Source: Pseudomonadota bacterium
GTDB taxonomy: Bacteria > Pseudomonadota > Gammaproteobacteria > Xanthomonadales > SZUA-38
Length of the DNA: 64,000 bases
Direction of reading: 5' to 3'
Assembly (NCBI GenBank): GCA_039033415.1
Contig: JBCCCR010000033.1
Span: 16,407 to 80,406 of the forward strand
Positions 34,579 through 47,430 of the stretch are shown here, piece by piece (the stretch's first letter is position 1; each line of letters opens with the position of its first letter). Position numbers and translations under genes: made by a program. The notes beneath the pieces are model-generated. The model ran no database searches. It was not told the origin of the DNA and worked only from the letters and a program-made list of their open reading frames with translations.

Positions 34579-35564
34579 CGACTTTCCTCGCTCAGCGTCG
34601 GTTCGAGCTCAATCAGCAGCTGCTGCAGCCATTCCAGCGATGGGTGGCGTTCGCACACCGAACTGATGTGGTTGAGGGTCCGGGGTATGTCCTTCAGATA
34701 GCCTGGTTTGCCGTCCCGGATGTGGAGGCGACAAAAGATGCCAGCAGCTTTTAGATGCCGCTGCACGCCCATCAAGTCGCACCAGTGCTGCCAGGTGCTC
34801 GTGTCAACGGATCTCACCGCGGGCAGCGGGTGCTCACTGCGGAAGCGCTCCAGCCAGGCGTCGGTCTGATCGCCGGGCCAGGCGATGTAGCAATCGCGCA
34901 TAAGGGATACCGGGTCGTAAGTAACCGGACCGAGAACCGCGTCCTGGAAGTCCAGTACGCCGGGGTTGCCACGGGTGAGCCACATCAGGTTCCGGCTGTG
35001 GTAATCGCGGTGCACAAAGACCCGCGGCTGGCTTAGCGCCGCGTCGAGCAGCGTATCGCCGAGCGCGGACCAGTGGCGGTAGAACGTGCGATCGAGTTGC
35101 CGGCCGAGGTGCCCGCCGAGCAGCCACTCCGGAAACAGCTGAATCTCTGTTCGCAGGCGCTTTTCGTCGTAGGGCTCAAGGTCGCTCGCATCGATCTGCT
35201 GGATTCGATAAAGCGCGGAGAAAGCGTCAGCGTAAAGCGACTCCGCATTGTCGGGCGTCAGTTTCTGGAGATAGTCGATCTGGCCGAAATCTTCGAGCAG
35301 CAGGAACCCATCCGCGAGGTTCTGTTCGTATACGGCTGGCGCGTGTATGCCGGCAGCCTCCAGACGCCCGGCGATCGCAACAAACGGTCGACAGTCTTCT
35401 TGAGCCGGCGGCGCGTCCATGAGTATCCAGCTCTCATCGCCACGCCGGGCGCGCCAGTAGCTGCGAAAACTGGCGTCGGCAGAAGCGGAATCCAGGTGGA
35501 CGCCTGCACCGAGCCATTGTTCAGCCTGCGTCTGCCTAAGCTGCTCTCTGCTGCCGTCAGTCAT
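34575..35564 (-). CDS. amgK: N-acetylmuramate/N-acetylglucosamine anomeric kinase AmgK
   Basis: A 329-residue aminoglycoside-phosphotransferase-fold kinase: the N-terminal ASADASFRSYWRA segment, catalytic VHRDYHSRNLMWL, metal-binding LDFQDAVLGPVTYD. It phosphorylates the C1 hydroxyl of MurNAc (and GlcNAc) for MurU. I chose ATG 35564 (MTDGSREQL); the TTG at 35600 is a possible longer start. Usually it is divergent from lptD; here it is divergent from adhC. Confidence 0.92.
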   Translation of the reverse strand: MTDGSREQLRQTQAEQWLGAGVHLDSASADASFRSYWRARRGDESWILMDAPPAQEDCRPFVAIAGRLEAAGIHAPAVYEQNLADGFLLLEDFGQIDYLQKLTPDNAESLYADAFSALYRIQQIDASDLEPYDEKRLRTEIQLFPEWLLGGHLGRQLDRTFYRHWSALGDTLLDAALSQPRVFVHRDYHSRNLMWLTRGNPGVLDFQDAVLGPVTYDPVSLMRDCYIAWPGDQTDAWLERFRSEHPLPAVRSVDTSTWQHWCDLMGVQRHLKAAGIFCRLHIRDGKPGYLKDIPRTLNHISSVCERHPSLEWLQQLLIELEPTLSEESR

Positions 35565-35583
35565 CCCGCCATTTTCGTCGTAA

Positions 35584-37516
<1,933 letters not shown>

Positions 37517-37533
37517 ATCGCCACGCACCTTCG

Positions 37534-37562
37534 TTGTTACCTTCACCCGCAAATAGTACAAT
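37534..37562 (+). promoter_or_regulatory. promoter of the SUF operon
   Basis: TTGTTA (37,534-37,539), 17-bp spacer, TACAAT (37,557-37,562): one of the clearest sigma-70 promoters in the window, 28 bp before the Rrf2 gene. The spacer and -10 overlap an AT-rich stretch (AAATAGTACAATTTTAG) where an Rrf2 operator could lie. Operator identity is not proven. Confidence 0.6.
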
Positions 37563-37589
37563 TTTAGTCCTGTTTCCGCGGGACAACCT

Positions 37590-38051
37590 ATGCTTCGTAT
37601 TAGCAAATTGACCGATTACGCGATTGTGGTTACCGCCGCAATGGCCGGCGATCCGGAGCGCATCTTCAGCGCCGCGGAGCTGGCTTCGGAAACCCATCTT
37701 GAGCCACCCACGGTGGCGAAAGTGCTCAAAACACTGACCCGCAGCGATCTGGTCCAGTCTTTTCGCGGCGCCGCCGGTGGCTACCGGCTCGCTCGGTCAC
37801 CGGCCGAAATCACGGTTGCGCAGCTGATCGTCGCGATGGAAGGACCCATCGGTATGACGCAGTGCAGCGTGCATCAGGGCCTGTGTTCGACCGAGGCGGT
37901 TTGCGCCCTTCGCGGACACTGGCAGCAAATTTCGCGCGCCGTACACGACGCGCTGAGTGAAATGACGCTGCTCGACATGACGCGCCCATCGATGGCGCAG
38001 CAACTGGTGCCAGAGCTCAATCTCCACAACCCAACCACGGAATCCCCCTGA
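37590..38051 (+). CDS. Rrf2-family SUF operon regulator
   Basis: A 153-residue Rrf2 protein: winged helix (MLRISKLTDYAIVVTAAMA, EPPTVAKVLKTL, RGAAGGYRLAR), then three cysteines Cys92, Cys99 and Cys105 spaced CX6CX5C that would hold an Fe-S cluster. Known SUF-linked Rrf2 proteins repress the operon when the cluster is present; feedback is inferred. It is the first gene of the operon, and sufB starts at the base after its stop. Confidence 0.9.
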   Translation: MLRISKLTDYAIVVTAAMAGDPERIFSAAELASETHLEPPTVAKVLKTLTRSDLVQSFRGAAGGYRLARSPAEITVAQLIVAMEGPIGMTQCSVHQGLCSTEAVCALRGHWQQISRAVHDALSEMTLLDMTRPSMAQQLVPELNLHNPTTESP

Positions 38052-39497
38052 ATGGCTACGGAAAATCAGCACATTAAGGACCTGGTCAAGCGCCGCTATG
38101 AGCCTGGTTTCTTCACGGATATTGAAAGTGACACGATTGCCCCGGGCCTGTCCGAGGACGTGGTGCGTTTCATTTCCGAGAAGAAGTCTGAGCCCGGCTG
38201 GATGACCGAGTGGCGTCTCAAGGCGTTCGCCTTGTGGCAGAACATGCCAACGCCGACCTGGGCACACGTGCACTATCCGGAAATCGACTTTCAGGCGATC
38301 TCCTATTATTCCGCGCCAAAGTCCGGCGCCAACTATGAGAGCTGGGATGAGGTTGATCCGAAGCTGATTGAAACTTACGACAAGCTCGGCGTCCCGCTGC
38401 ACGAGCGGGCCCGCTTGGCCGGCGTGGCGGTGGACGCCGTTTTCGACTCGGTTTCTGTTGGAACCACGTTCCGCAAAGAGCTGGCCGAGGCCGGCGTGAT
38501 TTTTTGTTCGATGTCCGAGGCTATCCAGGACCATCCGGAGCTTCTGCGAAAGTACCTTGGCAGCGTGGTACCGCAGGGCGACAACTTCTACGCGGCGCTG
38601 AACTCGGCGGTGTTTTCTGACGGATCGTTTGTGTTGATCCCCAAGGGCGTCCGCTGCCCGATGGAGCTCAGCACCTACTTCCGCATCAACGAGCTGAATA
38701 CGGGCCAGTTTGAGCGAACGCTGATCGTTGCCGAGGAGGACAGTCACGTCAGCTATCTAGAAGGCTGCACGGCACCGATGCGCGATGAAAACCAGCTGCA
38801 TGCGGCCGTGGTGGAGCTCGTGGCGCTGGATCGTGCGCAGATCAAATATTCGACGGTGCAGAATTGGTACCCCGGCGATGAGAACGGCAAGGGCGGGATT
38901 TACAACTTTGTGACCAAACGCGGCGACTGTCGCGGCGAGCGATCGAAGATCTCGTGGACACAGGTTGAAACCGGCTCAGCCGTCACGTGGAAGTATCCCA
39001 GCTGCATCCTTCGAGGCGATCACTCGTCGGGGGAGTTTTACTCCGTGGCGCTGACGCACAATTATCAGCAGGCGGACACGGGCACCAAGATGGTGCATCT
39101 CGGCAAGAATACGCGCAGCCACATTATCTCGAAAGGCATTTCTGCGGGCCGCGGCCAGAACGCCTATCGAGGGCTGGTTCAGGTTAATCGGAAAGCCGAC
39201 AACGCGCGCAACTTTACTCAGTGCGACTCGCTGCTGATCGGCGACCGCTGTGGCGCCCACACGTTTCCTTATATCGAAGCCAAGAACCCTACGGCCCAGC
39301 TAGAGCACGAGGCCAGCACGTCAAAAATCAGCGACGACCAGCTCTTTTACTGCCTCCAGCGTGGGATCAGCGAGGAAGACGCGGTGTCGATGATCGTCGA
39401 TGGGTTTTGCAAAGAGGTCTTTAAGGAGCTGCCCATGGAGTTTGCCGTCGAGGCGAAGAAACTGCTGGAAGTCAGCCTGGAAGGAGCGGTGGGATGA
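38052..39497 (+). CDS. sufB: Fe-S cluster assembly scaffold SufB
   Basis: A 481-residue SufB: the beta-helix core ([83 protein letters not shown] read in pieces) and C-terminal [26 protein letters not shown]. It forms the SufBC2D scaffold on which clusters are built. The stop overlaps sufC in ATGA. Confidence 0.97.
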   Translation: MATENQHIKDLVKRRYEPGFFTDIESDTIAPGLSEDVVRFISEKKSEPGWMTEWRLKAFALWQNMPTPTWAHVHYPEIDFQAISYYSAPKSGANYESWDEVDPKLIETYDKLGVPLHERARLAGVAVDAVFDSVSVGTTFRKELAEAGVIFCSMSEAIQDHPELLRKYLGSVVPQGDNFYAALNSAVFSDGSFVLIPKGVRCPMELSTYFRINELNTGQFERTLIVAEEDSHVSYLEGCTAPMRDENQLHAAVVELVALDRAQIKYSTVQNWYPGDENGKGGIYNFVTKRGDCRGERSKISWTQVETGSAVTWKYPSCILRGDHSSGEFYSVALTHNYQQADTGTKMVHLGKNTRSHIISKGISAGRGQNAYRGLVQVNRKADNARNFTQCDSLLIGDRCGAHTFPYIEAKNPTAQLEHEASTSKISDDQLFYCLQRGISEEDAVSMIVDGFCKEVFKELPMEFAVEAKKLLEVSLEGAVG

Positions 39498-40258
39498 GTG
39501 ACAACATACTGGAAATAACCGACCTCTACGCGAGTGTCGAGGGCAAACAAATCCTAAGAGGGCTCTCGCTGACGGTAAAGCCCGGCGAGGTTGCGGCCAT
39601 TATGGGCCCCAACGGCGCCGGCAAAAGCACGTTGGCCAACGTTTTGGCCGGGCGTCCCGGCTACACGGTGGACAGCGGTTCGGTCTCATACCTGGGCGAA
39701 AACCTGCTCGAGCTGGAAACCGAAGAGCGCGCCTGTGCCGGCGTCTTTCTAGCCTTCCAATATCCCGTCGAAATTCCGGGTGTGAATAACACCTATTTTC
39801 TGCGGGCGGCGCTCAACGCCCAGCGTCGTGCTCGCGGCGAGGAGGAACTGGACTCCATGGCCTTTCTGAAGCTCGTACGCGCGCGCCTCAAGGCGCTTCA
39901 TATCACGGACGACCTGCTGCACCGCGCGGTTAACGAAGGCTTTTCTGGCGGTGAGAAAAAGCGGAACGAAGTGTTTCAGATGGCGGTGCTGGAGCCCCGG
40001 CTCGCGATCCTGGACGAGACCGATTCCGGCCTCGACATCGACGCACTGAAGATTGTCGCCGACGGCGTCAACGAGCTGCGCAGCAATGAGCGCGGCTTTG
40101 TTGTCGTGACTCACTATCAGCGCCTGCTGGATCACATCGTGCCCGACACGGTTCACGTGCTGATGGACGGCCGTATCGCCAAGTCGGGTTCGAGCGACCT
40201 TGCCCTGCGGCTTGAGAAAGAGGGCTACGCCTGGATTCAGGAGGAGCTCGCGGCGTGA
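39494..40258 (+). CDS. sufC: Fe-S cluster assembly ATPase SufC
   Basis: A 254-residue ABC-type ATPase: Walker [12 protein letters not shown], signature [15 protein letters not shown], Walker [17 protein letters not shown], with the SufC-specific [12 protein letters not shown]. It drives conformational change in SufBC2D. Overlaps both neighbours by 4 bases (ATGA and GTGA). Confidence 0.97.
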   Translation: MSDNILEITDLYASVEGKQILRGLSLTVKPGEVAAIMGPNGAGKSTLANVLAGRPGYTVDSGSVSYLGENLLELETEERACAGVFLAFQYPVEIPGVNNTYFLRAALNAQRRARGEEELDSMAFLKLVRARLKALHITDDLLHRAVNEGFSGGEKKRNEVFQMAVLEPRLAILDETDSGLDIDALKIVADGVNELRSNERGFVVVTHYQRLLDHIVPDTVHVLMDGRIAKSGSSDLALRLEKEGYAWIQEELAA

Positions 40259-41574
40259 GCCTCGTCGATTCGTTACTGAGCACGGCACCGGAGACGTCCG
40301 CGGGCTGGTGGCAGCAATCTCGCGACGCCCATCGGGCCATCGTCGATCAACACGGGCTGCCCGATCGTCGCCAGGAGAACTGGAAGTACACGGCGCTGCG
40401 ATCGCTCGAAGGTCATCAGTTTCAGCCGGTGGAGCCTGGACTGCTGCAGCCTGAGGATCTGGCGCAGCTGCTCGAAACCCATCGGGTACCGCCGCTAGCA
40501 GGTAGTCGGATGACGTTCGTGAACGGCCACTTCGCGGCATCGCTATCGCATGTCGATGAAGTGGTCGGGTTAAGGGTTAGCGCGCTGAGTCTGCTTGGCG
40601 AGGCCGTGCCGAGCACCGCGTCGGCGGCCCTTGGGGCTGAGTATTCTCGGCCAGACGAGGGTTTCGCTGCGCTGAATACGCTGCTCGCCTCGGACGGCGT
40701 GCTGCTGGAGCTGGCTGGGGGCGATGAGCCCGAGAGCCAGCAGGAAGCCGATGCGCCGGTGGTTGAACTGCTTTTTGTGGACGTGCCGGGCGCCGCTCCC
40801 GCAGCGCCAACCGTCAGGAACGTAATCAAGATTGGTGCCGGTGCATCGCTTGCGCTGGTTGAGCGTTATGTCAGCGCGGGTGATGGCGTGGCGCTCATCA
40901 ATAGCCTCAGTCAGGTTGAGCTGGGCGCCAACAGCCGTCTGAGCCACGTGAGGCTTCCGCTGCTGGGTGAGGCGCGGTCGCTCATCTCTCGGCTGGACGT
41001 GCGTCTGGGTGAAGCCAGCGACTACCGATGCTACGGCCTCGACCTCAGTGGCACACTGGTTCGGCACGATCTCAATGTGGCGCTGGTCGGGGAGGGCGCC
41101 CAGGCGTCGCTCAACGGTGTTTATGCGCCGCGAGGTCAAACGCATATCGACAATCACGTGGCGGTAGATCACCGGGTTCGTGATGCGATCAGTAGCCAGA
41201 CGTTCAAGGGCGTCTTGAGCGATCGCAGCCGAGGGGTTTTTAACGGCAAGGTGGCTGTCCAGGAAGGCGCCGACGGAACCGATGCCAGTCAATCCAACGC
41301 CAATCTGCTGCTCTCAGCGGATGCTGAGATCGACACCAAACCCGAGCTGGAAATCTACGCGGACGATGTGAAATGTGCACACGGCACCACGGTCGGTGCG
41401 CTGTCAGGTGATCAGCTTTTTTATCTCACCGCGCGCGGCATTCCGGAATCGGAGGCCCGCCGCATGCTGACCATCGGGTTTTGTCGAGAGGTGCTGGAAG
41501 GAATCCCGGTTGAAACCATCCGGGATCACGCCATATCGTTGCTCACAGATCATTTGCAGGACATCGACGCATGA
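40255..41574 (+). CDS. sufD: Fe-S cluster assembly protein SufD
   Basis: A 439-residue SufD: a diverged N-terminal half, C-terminal beta-helix with VDHRVRDAISSQTFKGVLSDRSRGVFNGKV (in pieces), and DDVKCAHGTTVGAL, which holds the Cys/His pair needed for cluster formation at the SufB-SufD interface. The next start overlaps in ATGA. Confidence 0.96.
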   Translation: MSLVDSLLSTAPETSAGWWQQSRDAHRAIVDQHGLPDRRQENWKYTALRSLEGHQFQPVEPGLLQPEDLAQLLETHRVPPLAGSRMTFVNGHFAASLSHVDEVVGLRVSALSLLGEAVPSTASAALGAEYSRPDEGFAALNTLLASDGVLLELAGGDEPESQQEADAPVVELLFVDVPGAAPAAPTVRNVIKIGAGASLALVERYVSAGDGVALINSLSQVELGANSRLSHVRLPLLGEARSLISRLDVRLGEASDYRCYGLDLSGTLVRHDLNVALVGEGAQASLNGVYAPRGQTHIDNHVAVDHRVRDAISSQTFKGVLSDRSRGVFNGKVAVQEGADGTDASQSNANLLLSADAEIDTKPELEIYADDVKCAHGTTVGALSGDQLFYLTARGIPESEARRMLTIGFCREVLEGIPVETIRDHAISLLTDHLQDIDA

Positions 41575-42821
41575 GTGCAGTTATTGCCGCAGACAACCAT
41601 TCGCCGCTGAACGTGGAGGAAGTTCGCAAAGACTTCCCCATACTCTCTCGAGAAATACATGGTAAGCCGCTGATTTATTTCGATAATGCGGCTTCAGCAC
41701 AGCGGCCGTCGGCGATGATCGACGCCACTCAGGATTTCTACAGCCGGCACAACGCCAACATTCACCGGGGCGTGCACACGCTGGCCGAAGAGGCCACCGC
41801 GCTCTACGAACAGGCGCGCGAGACCCTGGCCCGCTTCATCAATGCTCCCAGCGACCGCAACGTGGTGTTTGTGCGAGGCGTGACCGAAGGCGTCAACCTG
41901 GTGAGCCAGGCGTTCGTGCGGCCGAGGCTCAAACCCGGCGACCAGATCCTGGTGAGTCACCTGGAACACCACTCCAACATCGTTCCCTGGCAGCTGCTGG
42001 CGAAGCAGACTGGCGTTGAGCTCAAGGTGATTCCCATGACCCACGCTGGCGAGCTCGACATGGACGCCTTCCACGCCATGCTGAGCGAGCGAGTCAAGCT
42101 GCTCGGCGTTGTCCATGTGTCCAACGCCCTTGGGACGATCAACCCGGTGGCCGACATGGTCAAGGCGGCACGCGAGTTCGATATCCCGGTGCTGGTCGAT
42201 GGCGCCCAGGCGACGCCGCACATGGCGGTTGACGTCCAGGCACTCGACTGCGACTTTTATTGTGTCTCTGGCCACAAAATGTACGGCCCGACCGGCGCCG
42301 GCATTCTGTACGGCAAGAGCCGCTGGCTCGAGCAGATGGAGCCTTACCACGGCGGCGGCGAGATGATTAAGCACGTCACGTTCGAGGAGAGCGTGTTTAA
42401 CGAACCGCCCGCCAAATTTGAGGCCGGCACGCCCAACATTGCAGGCGGCATCGGTCTGGGTGCGTCCGCTCAATACCTGCTGGACGTGGGGCTGGATCGG
42501 ATTCGCGACTACGAGGCCGGACTGCTGGCCTACGCCACCGAGGCGGTGCAGCAGGTGGAAGGCTTACGGATTATCGGGACCGCCCGCGACAAGGCGAGCG
42601 TGATTTCGTTTACGCTCGAAGGCATTCACCCGCACGATCTCGGCACGATCCTCGATCACTCGGGGGTGGCAATCCGCACCGGCCATCACTGCGCGATGCC
42701 GATCATGCAGTTTTTTGAGGTGCCCGCCACTTCCCGCATGTCGCTGGCCGTGTACAACACGCGTGACGAGGTGGATACGTTTGTTGCGGCGCTGAACAAA
42801 GCGAGAGATATTTTGTCCTGA
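41571..42821 (+). CDS. sufS: Cysteine desulfurase SufS
   Basis: A 416-residue class II PLP cysteine desulfurase: PLP-Lys in SGHKMYGPTGAGILYG, active Cys374 in RTGHHCAMPIMQ, and the early FDNAASAQRP. Class II enzymes need a sulfur acceptor, SufE or SufU. The only candidate here is the SufU-like gene 4 bp downstream; no sufE is seen. Confidence 0.96.
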   Translation: MSAVIAADNHSPLNVEEVRKDFPILSREIHGKPLIYFDNAASAQRPSAMIDATQDFYSRHNANIHRGVHTLAEEATALYEQARETLARFINAPSDRNVVFVRGVTEGVNLVSQAFVRPRLKPGDQILVSHLEHHSNIVPWQLLAKQTGVELKVIPMTHAGELDMDAFHAMLSERVKLLGVVHVSNALGTINPVADMVKAAREFDIPVLVDGAQATPHMAVDVQALDCDFYCVSGHKMYGPTGAGILYGKSRWLEQMEPYHGGGEMIKHVTFEESVFNEPPAKFEAGTPNIAGGIGLGASAQYLLDVGLDRIRDYEAGLLAYATEAVQQVEGLRIIGTARDKASVISFTLEGIHPHDLGTILDHSGVAIRTGHHCAMPIMQFFEVPATSRMSLAVYNTRDEVDTFVAALNKARDILS

Positions 42822-42825
42822 CGTT

Positions 42826-43269
42826 ATGTCGCTCCAGGATCTCTACCGCACGGCGGTCATTGAGCACAACAAGAACCCGCGCAATTTCCTTGAGCTCGAC
42901 GACCCCAGTCACCAGTCGCGGGGTTTGAACGCCCTGTGTGGAGACGACATCCGTGTCTACCTCTTGGTGGACGACGGGCGAATCCGACACGCGAGTTTTC
43001 TCGGTCAGGCCAGCGCGATCACCATGGCTTCCGCCTCCATGATGACGGTGCGGATCGAACGGCTCACGGTCAGCGAGGCGCTGCAAACCTGCGACCAGCT
43101 TGACCGATTACTTCAGGGTGAGCCTGACGGGGATCTGCGGGAGCAGCTCGGGGATCTCTGCGCGCTGGAAGGCGTGCGTCAGTATCCTTCGCGGATCAAG
43201 GCGGCGCGATTGCCGTGGCAGGCCATGAAGGCTGCGTTGAACGAGCAGGCGATTGCCAGCACGGAGTAG
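42826..43269 (+). CDS. SufU-like protein lacking two of three family cysteines
   Basis: A 147-residue NifU-N/SufU homologue (LYRTAVIEHNKNPRN, NALCGDDIRV, MASASMMT, LGDLCALEGV, PSRIKAARLPW). Against Bacillus SufU the ligands are Cys38 and Asp40 (CGD) retained, but the GEGC cysteine is Ser64 (GQASAIT) and the RIKC cysteine is Ala127 (RIKAARL). The zinc/sulfur-transfer site is therefore incomplete. Cys89 and Cys112 are extra and might substitute. It lies at the end of the suf operon, 4 bp after sufS. It could be an altered sulfur acceptor or a SufS regulator. Confidence 0.85.
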   Translation: MSLQDLYRTAVIEHNKNPRNFLELDDPSHQSRGLNALCGDDIRVYLLVDDGRIRHASFLGQASAITMASASMMTVRIERLTVSEALQTCDQLDRLLQGEPDGDLREQLGDLCALEGVRQYPSRIKAARLPWQAMKAALNEQAIASTE

Positions 43270-43376
43270 GGGCACTCGACTTTGCCGCGCCGGAACGCTG
43301 GAGTCCGCTTTCCCAAATAAGGTAATCTCCTCGCACGGTCCGGCCGGGCCGCTTTCTATAAGCTGGGGATCAAGGT

Positions 43377-44741
43377 TTGCGCACCTACGTGTTATGGATT
43401 GGACCGCTGCTGGCCATTGCGGTCGGCCTCGGGGTCTCTACGGCCCTCGGCACAAGCGCCGGTTTGACGGCGGCGATCACCACGCTCTGCGCAACCTGGT
43501 GGATCTTCGAGCCGATTCCCATTCCCGCGACGTCGCTGCTGCCGCTCGCGCTGTTTCCGCTGCTGGGCATCCTGCCTGCAAAAGAAATTGCCGACTCCTA
43601 CGGTAACGCGCTGATCCTGCTGCTGATGGGCGGCTTCATGCTGTCGACCGCGATGGAGCGCAGCGGTGCGCACCGGCGGCTGGCGCTGGGAATGGTCAAC
43701 CTCTTCGGCGGCAGCGGCGGCAAGTCGCTGGTCTTTGGGTTTATGGCGGCGTCCGCCTTTCTCAGCATGTGGATTTCCAACACGGCCACGGTCCTCATGC
43801 TGCTGCCTATCGTGCTGGCGGTGACGGAGCGGCTGGATGATAAGCGGCTGAAGCTCGCGCTCATTTTGGGTATTGCGTATGCCGGCAGCGTTGGCGGTAT
43901 CGGCACGCCCATCGGCACACCCCCTAACCTGATCATGCTGCGGGTTTACAGCGAGACCACCGGTGTGGAGCCGACGTTCACGCAGTGGATGCGCTGGGCG
44001 CTGCCGGTAGTGGTCATCATGGTGCCGATTATCGGTCTTTGGCTGACGCGAGGTATGAAGAAAGGTGAGCCCATCGACCTCCCGGAGTCCGGTCAATGGC
44101 GCCCGGAAGAGGTTCGAACGCTGGCGGTGTTCGGGCTTACGGCGCTGGCGTGGATGACCCGTCGGGAGCCCTTCGGCGGCTGGTCGGCCTGGCTGGATCT
44201 CCCAACGGCCAACGACGCAAGCGTGGCGATGCTGGCGGTGGTGCTGATGTTTCTGGTGCCCAACGGGCGCGGTGAGCAGCTCCTGACCTGGGAGCGCGCC
44301 AGCAGTATTCCCTGGGGGATTTTGATTCTCTTTGGAGGCGGCATTGCAATCGCCAAAGCGTTCGCTGCGACCGGCATCTCAGCGGCGCTGGGGGAACAGC
44401 TGGCTCAGCTTCAGACGCTGCCGATGATTGTCATCCTCGCGCTGCTGTGTCTGACGGTCACCTTTCTGACGGAGATCACCAGCAACACCGCGACTACCGC
44501 GCTGCTGATGCCCATTATGGCGGCGGCGGCCGTGGCCGCGGGGATCGATCCTAAGCTGCTGATGGTACCGGCAGCGATGACCGCCAGCTGCGCTTTTATG
44601 CTGCCGGTGGCCACCGGACCGAACGCGGTGGTGTTTTCCAGTCAGAAGGTGACGATCCGAGAGATGGCGCGGGAAGGACTGGTTCTGAACTTTATTGGGG
44701 TAACCGTCGTGACCTGCGTCAGCTACCTGTTGTTCTCCTGA
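43377..44741 (+). CDS. SLC13/DASS-family divalent anion:sodium symporter
   Basis: A 454-residue transporter with about 11-12 membrane helices and the two SNT sodium/substrate motifs: WISNTATVLMLLP and EITSNTATTALLMPIM. Also GTPIGTPPNLIML and ATGPNAVVFSSQKV. The family carries dicarboxylates, citrate or sulfate with Na+; the substrate cannot be told. TTG start at 43377 is the best guess. A TATAAG at 43,357 is too near to be a normal -10 box for it. Confidence 0.86.
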   Translation: MRTYVLWIGPLLAIAVGLGVSTALGTSAGLTAAITTLCATWWIFEPIPIPATSLLPLALFPLLGILPAKEIADSYGNALILLLMGGFMLSTAMERSGAHRRLALGMVNLFGGSGGKSLVFGFMAASAFLSMWISNTATVLMLLPIVLAVTERLDDKRLKLALILGIAYAGSVGGIGTPIGTPPNLIMLRVYSETTGVEPTFTQWMRWALPVVVIMVPIIGLWLTRGMKKGEPIDLPESGQWRPEEVRTLAVFGLTALAWMTRREPFGGWSAWLDLPTANDASVAMLAVVLMFLVPNGRGEQLLTWERASSIPWGILILFGGGIAIAKAFAATGISAALGEQLAQLQTLPMIVILALLCLTVTFLTEITSNTATTALLMPIMAAAAVAAGIDPKLLMVPAAMTASCAFMLPVATGPNAVVFSSQKVTIREMAREGLVLNFIGVTVVTCVSYLLFS

Positions 44742-44775
44742 GTTTCCCGACCGAGGTCCGGGGCTCTTATGGTAA

Positions 44776-46848
<2,073 letters not shown>

Positions 46849-46921
46849 TGCCTGGCATTTGAGGGGGCGAGCTTAGCGCTCGTTGGCGTGGTCGAAAGAG
46901 TTCGCGACTACTGGCGGTCAG

Positions 46922-46949
46922 TTGCGCTGCGGCGCGAGCTTGCTATGCT
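46922..46949 (+). promoter_or_regulatory. candidate promoter of the DUF4870 gene
   Basis: TTGCGC (46,922-46,927), 16-bp spacer, TATGCT (46,944-46,949), about 60 bp before the ATG. Confidence 0.45.
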
Positions 46950-46953
46950 TTTC

Positions 46954-46972
46954 GGGGACGATGATAGTCCCC
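46954..46972 (+). promoter_or_regulatory. leader hairpin of the DUF4870 gene
   Basis: GGGGAC, 7-nt loop, GTCCCC: a perfect 6-bp stem directly downstream of the predicted -10 box, at the expected 5' end of the transcript. It may stabilise the mRNA or bind a regulator. Confidence 0.4.
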
Positions 46973-47009
46973 ATCAGCCCTTAAACACCGACGACTAAGG
47001 AACCCTTTC

Positions 47010-47405
47010 ATGACGGATCATGAGTCCAGCTCAGGCACCTCTTTAGATTCTTCTTCACCCGACGCGCTCGAGCGCCAGGCCAACCAGTGGGGGATGTTTA
47101 TCCACTTCGGCATTCTGGCCGGCTTTGTTGTTCCGTTTGCTGGCCTGGTTGTGCCGATCGTCTTGTGGCAAATGAAAAAGGACGAACTGCCGCGCGTTGA
47201 TGCCCACGGCAAGGTGGTGGTGAACTGGATGCTCAGCAGCCTGATTTACGGCCTGGTCTGCGGGGTGCTGACGCTGATTCTGATTGGCGCGCTCGGCTTC
47301 CTCGCGCTGGGAATCGCCACCGTGATCTTTGCCATCGTCGGGGGAATCAAAGCCAACGACGGGGAGATCTGGGAATACCCGGCCTCTATTCGTTTCCTGA
47401 AGTAA
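47010..47405 (+). CDS. small DUF4870 (Tic20-like) membrane protein
   Basis: A 131-residue protein: a polar N-terminus (1-26, Ser/Asp-rich), helix (about 28-52, FIHFGILAGFVVPFAGLVVPIVLW), the family loop KKDELPRVDAHGKVVVNWM, and two more helices (about 72-115). DUF4870 proteins are of unknown function. Convergent with the ABC exporter, 25 bp apart. Confidence 0.85.
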   Translation: MTDHESSSGTSLDSSSPDALERQANQWGMFIHFGILAGFVVPFAGLVVPIVLWQMKKDELPRVDAHGKVVVNWMLSSLIYGLVCGVLTLILIGALGFLALGIATVIFAIVGGIKANDGEIWEYPASIRFLK

Positions 47406-47430
47406 CGGTCATCCCGCGCGGGCGGGGTCC

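Noticed and set aside
43357..43362. TATAAG as a promoter of the SLC13 gene
   Set aside because: Only 15 bp before the start codon and no -35 box.
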